Source: Raineyella sp964402325 (GTDB lineage: Bacteria > Actinomycetota > Actinomycetes > Propionibacteriales > Propionibacteriaceae). Taken from it: a stretch of DNA of 6,115 nt. Position 1 is the stretch's first letter, and each line of letters starts with the position of its first letter. This document shows, piece after piece, positions 1-6,115 of the stretch. The notes beneath the pieces are model-generated. The model searched no databases, was not told the origin of the DNA, and saw only the letters and a program-made list of their open reading frames with translations. The translations under genes were made by a program, and so were the position numbers. Location: the NCBI GenBank assembly GCA_964402325.1, contig CAYOBI010000115.1, forward strand, positions 1 to 6,115. Reading direction: 5' to 3'.

Positions 1-1562
1 CCAGGCCAGTCGGGCACCCGTACGCTCCGCGAGGCGCAGCGCGGCGCTGAGCGCGCCGGCGGCCCCGGCGGCCCGCTCGCCGACCAGGATGATCCCGGCC
101 GTGCCGAGCGCGTCGGCGGGCAGGGCGTCCAGCCCGGCGGCCTCGGCCCCGGGGACGGTCGGCAGCAGGGTGGCGCCGATCTTGGCCGCACCGTTGCTGA
201 GGTAGGGAGCCAGCGTCTGCACGTGCAGCTTGCGCTTGAGCCAGGCCTTGCGCAGCCGCAGGAAGACGATCGGCGACTCCTCCTCGGGCTCGAACCCGAC
301 GAGCAGCACCCCGGAGGCCTTCTCCAGGTCGGCGTACGTCACCGACTCCGCGAGCGTCCGGCCGGCGACCGCGTGGCCGAGGAACCCGGTCTCCTCGGCG
401 CTGAGCGCGCGGGAGCGGAAGTCGACGTTGTTGGTGCCGACCGCGACCCGGGCGAACTTCGACCAGGCGTACGCGTCCTCGACGGTGGTCCGGCCGCCCG
501 GCAGCAGGCCGACCGACGAGCCGGCGGCCCGCAGGCCGGCGACCGCGACATTGACGGCCTCGGGCCAGGAGGCCGGGCGGAGCACGCCGTCCTCACGGAC
601 CAGCGGGTGGGTGAGCCGGTCGTCGCCGCGACCGGAGGCGAAGGCGAAGCGGCCCTTGTCGCAGTTCCACTCCTCGTTCACGTCCGGGTCGTCGCCGGCG
701 TAGCGGCGCATCACCTCGTTGCGGCGGTGATCGACCCGCAGCTCGCAGCCGGCGGCGCAGTGCTCGCAGGTCGTCATGGTCGAGACCAGGTCGAACGGGC
801 GGGCCCGGAACCGGTAGGCGGTGCTGGTCAGCGCACCGACCGGGCAGATCTGGATCACGTTGCCGGAGAAGTAGGAGTCGAAGGCCTGGTCGCCGTGGAT
901 CGCGACCTGCTCGACGGCCCCGCGCTCGGCCAGCTCGATGTACGGGTCGCCGGCGATCTGGTCGGCGAACCGGGTGCACCGGGAACACAGCACGCAGCGC
1001 TCGCGGTCGAGCAGGATCTCCGCGGACAGCGCGATCGGCTTGGGGTACGTACGCTTCACGTCGCTGAACCGGGTGTCGCCGTTGCCGACCATCATCGCCT
1101 GGTTCTGCAGCGGGCACTCGCCGCCCTTGTCGCAGATCGGGCAGTCCAGCGGGTGGTTGATCAGCAGGAACTCGTTGATCCCGTTCTGGGCCTTGGCGGC
1201 CACCGGGGAGGTCGCCTGGGTCCGGATCACCTGGCCGGGCATCACCGCGGTGGTGCAGGAGGCCTGCGGCTTGGGCATCGGCCGGCCGCGGCCGTCGTCG
1301 GTGATCTCCACCAGGCACTGGCGGCAGGCGCCGATCGGGTCGAGCAGCGGGTGGTCGCAGAAGCGCGGGATCGGCCTGCCGATCATCTCCGCGGCCCGGA
1401 TGATCATGGTGCCCTTGGGCACGTGGACCTCGACACCGTCGATGGTGACGGTGACCAGGGTGGCCGGGTCGGTGGTGGCGATCTCGCGGGCCAGCGGGTT
1501 GCGGGAGGCGACCGGGGCCGCCGCCTGCGGGACGAGGCCCTGGGGGTCCTTGATCGTGTCGG

Positions 1563-1566
<4 letters not shown>
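1..1566 (-). CDS. nuoG: NADH-quinone oxidoreductase subunit G (NuoG), 3' end missing
   Basis: The frame runs from ATG 1566 to the left window edge without a stop: 522 codons of a family member usually about 780-900 aa long. NuoG is the 75-kDa-type subunit that conducts electrons from NuoF towards the Q-module. After a leader of about 36 residues, a ferredoxin-like domain (37-110) carries N1b ligands Cys70, Cys81, Cys84 and Cys104. The His-Cys region NHPLDCPICDKGGECPLQ supplies His138, Cys142, Cys145 and Cys151 for N5. Cys191, Cys194, Cys197 (CVLCSRC) and Cys241 (CPVGA) supply N4b. A molybdopterin-oxidoreductase-like domain begins near 260 with C-x2-C-x3-C-x27-C (Cys267, 270, 274, 302), the extra cluster N7. 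From about 330 onward is the start of the degenerate molybdopterin-enzyme fold, which should continue past the edge. The start is supported by the ATGA overlap with nuoF and a GGAG 7 bases upstream. No frameshift is seen. Confidence 0.97.
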
Positions 1567-2890
<1,324 letters not shown>

Positions 2891-2894
<4 letters not shown>

Positions 2895-3634
2895 TTGCCC
2901 TCCTCCTGCGATGCCGGGCCCGGCAGGTCTGCCGGGTCGGGGGCCTGCCAGCCGTTGCGCTCGGCGATCTTGAGACCGAGCAGGGACTGCGGCCCGGCGG
3001 CCGGGCCCTCGTCGGCGCGCCCGTCCGGGAAACCGGCGAGCACCCGCTCGGCCTCGCGCCACGAGGTGATGGTGGCACCGCGCGGGGAGACCACGACCTC
3101 GTCGTGGCGCAGCTTCTCGACCAGCTCGACCGCCTTGCGGGGGGTCATCGTGTCGAAGAACTCCCAGTTGACCATCACCACGGGGGCGTAGTCGCAGGCG
3201 GCGTTGCACTCGATGTGCTCGAGCGTGATCGCGCCGTCCTCGGTGGTCTCGTCGTTGCCGATGCCGAGGTGCTCGTGCAGCGCGGCGGCGATCTCGTCAC
3301 CGCCGAGGATCGCGCACAGCGAGGTGGTGCAGACCCCGACGTGGTGCTTGCCCATCGGCTTGCGCTTGTACATCGTGTAGAAGGTCGCCACCCCGTTGAC
3401 CTCGGCGGGGGTGATGCCGGTGACCCGGGCACAGATCTCGATCGCGGCCGGGGTGATCCGGCCCTCGACGCTCTGCGCCAGGTGCAGCATCGGCAGCAGC
3501 GCGGACCGCTTCTGCGGGTAGCGGGAGGCGAGCTCCTCCATCTCGGCGATGGTCTCGGCGGTGATCAGCGTCTCCTCGGCGGGGTCGGCCTCGACGCCAC
3601 CGGTGTGGTCGAAATGGCTCCGGAAACCGCTCAT
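2891..3634 (-). CDS. nuoE: NADH-quinone oxidoreductase subunit E (NuoE)
   Basis: This is a complete 247-aa protein of the complex I 24-kDa family, with a thioredoxin-like fold carrying [2Fe-2S] cluster N1a. It pairs with NuoF in the NADH-oxidising N-module. The N-terminal helical region (about residues 25-95) contains SRYPQKRSALLPMLHLAQ and ends in NGVATFYTMY (80-89). The cluster ligands follow the expected C-x4-C ... C-x3-C pattern: Cys102 and Cys107 (VCTTSLC), then Cys143 and Cys147 (ECNAAC). The conserved core ends near residue 185. A tail of about 60 residues follows, rich in Pro, Gly and acidic residues but containing SLLGLKIAERNGW (217-229). E. coli NuoE is only about 166 aa. The start at 3634 is fixed by the ATGA overlap with nuoD and a strong GGGAGGAG 7 bases upstream. 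The same frame is open far upstream inside nuoD, but that stretch is unrelated shadow sequence. Confidence 0.96.
2898..2907 (-). promoter_or_regulatory. ribosome binding site of nuoF
   Basis: On the minus strand this reads AGGAGGAGGG, lying inside the last codons of nuoE. Its GGAGG core sits 7 bases before the GTG at 2894 but 16 bases before the alternative ATG at 2885, so it decides the start in favour of GTG. It is the strongest Shine-Dalgarno-like match in the window. Confidence 0.8.
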
Positions 3635-5016
3635 CGGTCGACTCCTCCCATCACGGGGTCGAGGCTGGCGCCGGCGACGGAGACGTCGGAGAGCATGGCG
3701 CCCTTGGCCAGGACCGGGAAACTCTGCAGGTTGACGAAGCTGGGGTCGCGGAAGTGGGCCCGGTACGGCCGGGTGCCACCGTCGGAGACGACGTGCGCAC
3801 CGAGCTCGCCCTTCGGGCTCTCCACCGCGACGTACACCTGGCCCGGCGGGACCCGGAAGCCCTCGGTGACCAGCTTGAAGTGGTGGATCAGCGACTCCAT
3901 CGACTCGCCCATGATGTGGCGGATGTGCTCGTTGGAGTTGCCCTGGCCGTCGGGGCCGACGGTCAGCTGGGAGGGCCAGGCGATCTTCGGGTCGTCGACC
4001 ATCACCGGCAGGCCGTCCATCTTCTCCAGCCGGTCGATGCACTGGTCGACGATCTTCAGCGACTCGAACATCTCGTCGCGGCGGACCACGTACCGGGCGT
4101 ACGCGTCGCAGCCGTCGTCGGTGATCACGTCGAAGTCGTACGTCTCGTAGCCGCAGTACGGCTGCTTCTTGCGCAGGTCCCAGTCGAGGCCGGTGGCGCG
4201 CAGCGCCGGGCCGGAGGTACCCAGCGCCATGCAGGTGGACAGGTCGAGGTAGCCGATGCCGTTGTCGAGCCGGGCCCGGAAGATCGGGTTGTCGTCGCAG
4301 AGCTGGCCGACCTCGGGCAGGTGGCCGTGCAGCCAGTCCGACATCTCGCGCAGCTTGGCGATGGCCCCCTTGGGCAGGTCGTTCGCGACGCCGCCGGGGC
4401 GGATGAAGCCGTTGTTCATCCGCAGGCCGGTGATCATCTCGATCATGTCGAAGATCACCTCGCGCTCGCGGAACGCGACGGTCATCACCGTGGTGGCGCC
4501 CATCTCGTTGCCCGTGGTGCCGATGGCGACGAGGTGGTTGATGATGCGGTTCATCTCCATCAGGAGCACCCGCATCACGGTCGCCTTCTCCGGGACGTCG
4601 GCCTCGACACCGAGCAGCCGCTCGACGCCGAGGCAGTAGGAGACCTCCTGGTAAAAGGGCGTCAGGTAGTCCATCCGGGTACACAGGGTGACGCCCTGGG
4701 CCCAGGTGCGGTACTCCATCGACTTCTCGATGCCGGTGTGCAGGTAGCCGATGCCGACCCGGCAGTCGGTCACGGTCTCGCCGTCGAGCTCGAGGATCAG
4801 GCGCAGCACGCCGTGCGTGGACGGGTGCTGGGGGCCCATGTTGACCACGATGGTCTCGTCGCCGCGTTCGGCCTGGGCCTCGGCGATGTCGTCCCAGTCG
4901 CCGCCGTCGGCGTAGTAGACGGCGTCGACCTCGGGGTCACCGGCCTGGCGGTACGGGTCCTCCGCGGTCGGCGTGGTGTCGTCGAGGACGTCCTCGTGGA
5001 ATTCGGTGCTGCTCAT
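3631..5016 (-). CDS. nuoD: NADH-quinone oxidoreductase subunit D (NuoD)
   Basis: This is a complete 461-aa protein of the complex I 49-kDa family, related to the large subunit of [NiFe] hydrogenases but without metal ligands. It forms most of the quinone-binding cavity with NuoB. Landmarks are NMGPQHPSTHGVLRL (residues 59-73), GIGYLHTGIEKSMEYRT (88-104), RMDYLTPFYQE (114-124), GFIRPGGVANDLP (203-215) and the conserved C-terminal DPVMGGVDR (453-461). By homology with structurally studied enzymes, His68 (second His of the HPSTH loop) and Tyr117 (of MDYL) are the likely quinone head-group contacts. An acidic N-terminal extension of about 50 residues precedes the core, which makes the protein longer than the roughly 400-aa Thermus homologue. 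The start at 5016 is set by the ATGA overlap with nuoC and by a GGAGGG 10 bases upstream. Upstream codons open in the same frame are a shadow of nuoC. The stop overlaps nuoE by 4 bases. Confidence 0.97.
   Translation of the reverse strand: MSSTEFHEDVLDDTTPTAEDPYRQAGDPEVDAVYYADGGDWDDIAEAQAERGDETIVVNMGPQHPSTHGVLRLILELDGETVTDCRVGIGYLHTGIEKSMEYRTWAQGVTLCTRMDYLTPFYQEVSYCLGVERLLGVEADVPEKATVMRVLLMEMNRIINHLVAIGTTGNEMGATTVMTVAFREREVIFDMIEMITGLRMNNGFIRPGGVANDLPKGAIAKLREMSDWLHGHLPEVGQLCDDNPIFRARLDNGIGYLDLSTCMALGTSGPALRATGLDWDLRKKQPYCGYETYDFDVITDDGCDAYARYVVRRDEMFESLKIVDQCIDRLEKMDGLPVMVDDPKIAWPSQLTVGPDGQGNSNEHIRHIMGESMESLIHHFKLVTEGFRVPPGQVYVAVESPKGELGAHVVSDGGTRPYRAHFRDPSFVNLQSFPVLAKGAMLSDVSVAGASLDPVMGGVDR
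3642..3649 (-). promoter_or_regulatory. ribosome binding site of nuoE
   Basis: On the minus strand this reads GGGAGGAG, 7 bases before the nuoE ATG at 3634, inside the codons for the conserved GGVDR end of NuoD. It fixes the start of nuoE, whose reading frame is otherwise open far into nuoD. Confidence 0.78.
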
Positions 5017-5720
5017 GAGTTGTAGTCCCTCCGCTCGTGGACCGGGGAGTTCGTCGCGCCGTGGAACTCGACCGGGATGCCACCCAGCGGGTAGTCCTTG
5101 CGCTGGGGGTGGCCGGGCCAGTCGTCCGGCATCTCGATCCGGGTGAGCGCCGGGTGGCCGTCGAAGACGATCCCGAAGAAGTCGTACGTCTCGCGCTCGT
5201 GCCAGTCGGCCGTCGGGTACGTGGCGACGACGGACTGGATGTGCGGGTCGGCATCGGGGCAGGTCGCCTCGAGCCGGAGCCGGCGGTTGTGCGTCATCGA
5301 CTGCAGGTGGTAGACGGCGTGCAGTTCGGCGCCGCGGTCGGTCGGGTAGTGCACGCCCGAGACGCTGGAGCACCACTCGAAGCGCAGCATCGGGTCGTCG
5401 CGGAGCACCCGGGCGACCTCGGCGACGTGCGCCCGGTCGACGAACAGGGTGATCTCGCCGCGGTCGACGACGACCTTGCGGATCGCCGTGTCGGGGTCAC
5501 CGACACCGGCGCGCAGCCGCTCGACGGCGTCGTCGTACCAGCCGCCGTACGGAGGCCGGCTCGCCTGCGGCATCTCGACGTACCAGGTCATGTCGTTGTA
5601 CCCGGAGACGTCGGAGGTGGTCGACGCGTGGAACAGGCCCTGGCGGGTGTCGAGCACCTCGCGCTCCTGACCGGGGCCCTTCTCGCCCTCGGGGACAGCG
5701 GGGACGTTCTGTTCACTCAT
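5013..5720 (-). CDS. nuoC: NADH-quinone oxidoreductase subunit C (NuoC)
   Basis: This is a complete 235-aa protein of the complex I 30-kDa family, a structural Q-module subunit without cofactors that packs against NuoD and NuoB. The family signature is clear: ERETYDFFGIVFDGHP at residues 175-190, then RIEMPDDWPGHPQRKDYPLG at about 194-213. The core domain starts near residue 78 (AIRKVVVDRGEITLFV). Before it lies an N-terminal segment of about 75 residues that is polar at first and then aromatic-rich. The ATG at 5720 is chosen because it overlaps the nuoB TGA (ATGA) and residues from there look like a natural N-terminus. The frame stays open further upstream only as a shadow inside nuoB. A weak AAGGG lies 9 bases upstream. 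The gene is separate from nuoD, as in Thermus and actinobacteria and unlike the fused nuoCD of E. coli. Its stop overlaps the nuoD start by 4 bases. Confidence 0.96.
   Translation of the reverse strand: MSEQNVPAVPEGEKGPGQEREVLDTRQGLFHASTTSDVSGYNDMTWYVEMPQASRPPYGGWYDDAVERLRAGVGDPDTAIRKVVVDRGEITLFVDRAHVAEVARVLRDDPMLRFEWCSSVSGVHYPTDRGAELHAVYHLQSMTHNRRLRLEATCPDADPHIQSVVATYPTADWHERETYDFFGIVFDGHPALTRIEMPDDWPGHPQRKDYPLGGIPVEFHGATNSPVHERRDYNS
5027..5032 (-). promoter_or_regulatory. ribosome binding site of nuoD
   Basis: On the minus strand this reads GGAGGG, 10 bases before the nuoD ATG at 5016, within the last codons of nuoC. The spacing is slightly long but usable, and with the ATGA overlap it supports the chosen start. 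Confidence 0.65.
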
Positions 5721-6115
5721 CGCAGCAAGCCCTTCTGCTCGGCGAGGGGGGAGGCGACCAGCTGGCGGGCCTCCCGGGCGATCGCGGCGTCCCGCTCGTC
5801 GGCGCCGATCGGCGCGTTCTGGACGATGGTGCGCAGCTTCATGATGCCGTCGATCAGCATCTCGGGGCGCGGCGGGCAGCCCGGCACGTACACGTCGACG
5901 GGGACGATGTGGTCGACGCCCTGCACCAGCGCGTAGTTGTTGAACATGCCGCCGGAGGAGGCGCACACGCCCATCGACAGCACGCGCTTCGGCTCGGCCA
6001 TCTGGTCATAGATCTGCCGGACGACCGGGGCGAACTTCTGGCTCACCCGGCCGGCGACGATCATCAGGTCGGCCTGGCGCGGCGAGGCGCGGAAGACCTC
6101 CTGGCCCCAGCGGCC
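5717..6115 (-). CDS. nuoB: NADH-quinone oxidoreductase subunit B (NuoB), 5' end missing
   Basis: The frame is open at the right window edge and encodes the last 132 residues of NuoB, with a TGA stop at 5719-5717. NuoB belongs to the 20-kDa/PSST family of the complex I Q-module and carries the terminal [4Fe-4S] cluster N2, which reduces quinone at the interface with NuoD. Visible family landmarks are EVFRASPRQADLMIVAGRVS (fragment residues 6-25), MGVCASSGGMFNNYA (48-62) and YVPGCPPRPEM (76-86). Cys51 and Cys80 of the fragment correspond to two N2 ligands. The adjacent Cys-Cys pair that supplies the other two ligands should lie in the roughly 50 missing N-terminal residues. The Met at 6064 is internal, because recognisable NuoB sequence continues upstream of it to the edge. 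The stop overlaps the nuoC start (ATGA). No frameshift or missing motif is seen in the part present. Confidence 0.97.
   Translation of the reverse strand, partial: GRWGQEVFRASPRQADLMIVAGRVSQKFAPVVRQIYDQMAEPKRVLSMGVCASSGGMFNNYALVQGVDHIVPVDVYVPGCPPRPEMLIDGIMKLRTIVQNAPIGADERDAAIAREARQLVASPLAEQKGLLR
5730..5734 (-). promoter_or_regulatory. weak ribosome binding site of nuoC
   Basis: AAGGG on the minus strand lies 9 bases before the nuoC ATG at 5720, inside the nuoB end. It is the weakest of the five visible sites, so nuoC translation may lean more on coupling to nuoB through the ATGA overlap (inference). Confidence 0.4.

Noticed and set aside
1279..1296. The GC-rich palindrome GGCCGGCCGCGGCC as a terminator or operator
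   Set aside because: It lies inside nuoG between N1b ligand positions, has no following T-run in the direction of transcription, and is explained by Gly/Arg/Pro codons in a GC-rich genome.
4652..4660. The run GCCCTTTTAC on the minus strand in nuoD as a programmed frameshift site
   Set aside because: The reading frame is CCC TTT TAC, which does not fit the X XXY YYZ slippery pattern in the zero frame. The protein continues with conserved NuoD sequence on both sides.
3754..5025. A 423-codon open frame on the plus strand opposite nuoD
   Set aside because: It is His/Val/Asp/Leu-rich shadow sequence mirroring the nuoD codons, with no motif and no independent support.

Overview
The window is a dense stretch of a proton-translocating NADH:quinone oxidoreductase (respiratory complex I, NDH-1) operon. 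All genes lie on the minus strand, so transcription runs from the right edge to the left edge: nuoB (5' part missing), nuoC, nuoD, nuoE, nuoF, nuoG (3' part missing). The four internal genes are complete and the two outer ones are cut only by the window edges. I see no mobile element, CRISPR array, RNA gene, terminator or intergenic promoter. There is essentially no non-coding DNA, because every gene overlaps the next by 4 bases.

Organism: very high G+C with strong G/C at third codon positions, separate nuoC and nuoD (not fused as in E. coli), a NuoF flavin loop reading NCDESEPGTCKD, and a NuoE with a long C-terminal tail. Together these suggest an actinobacterium (Actinomycetota). A finer placement, such as Propionibacteriales or a relative, would be a guess.

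Layout, right to left. 6115-5717 encodes the C-terminal 132 residues of NuoB, the subunit carrying terminal cluster N2. 5720-5013 is nuoC (235 aa, 30-kDa family). 5016-3631 is nuoD (461 aa, 49-kDa family, quinone pocket). 3634-2891 is nuoE (247 aa, 24-kDa family, [2Fe-2S] N1a). 2894-1563 is nuoF (443 aa, 51-kDa family, FMN, NADH site and [4Fe-4S] N3; GTG start). 1566-1 is nuoG (first 522 codons, with ligands for N1b, N5, N4b and N7).

These subunits form the peripheral arm. NADH is oxidised at FMN in NuoF. Electrons pass N3 and then the NuoG clusters, reach N2 in NuoB, and reduce quinone in the NuoB/NuoD cavity, while NuoC braces the Q-module. The order B-C-D-E-F-G is canonical, so nuoA is expected just beyond the right edge and nuoH-N beyond the left edge. 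This is a housekeeping locus. Long open frames on the plus strand are G+C-driven shadows, and I found no sign of an undescribed system.
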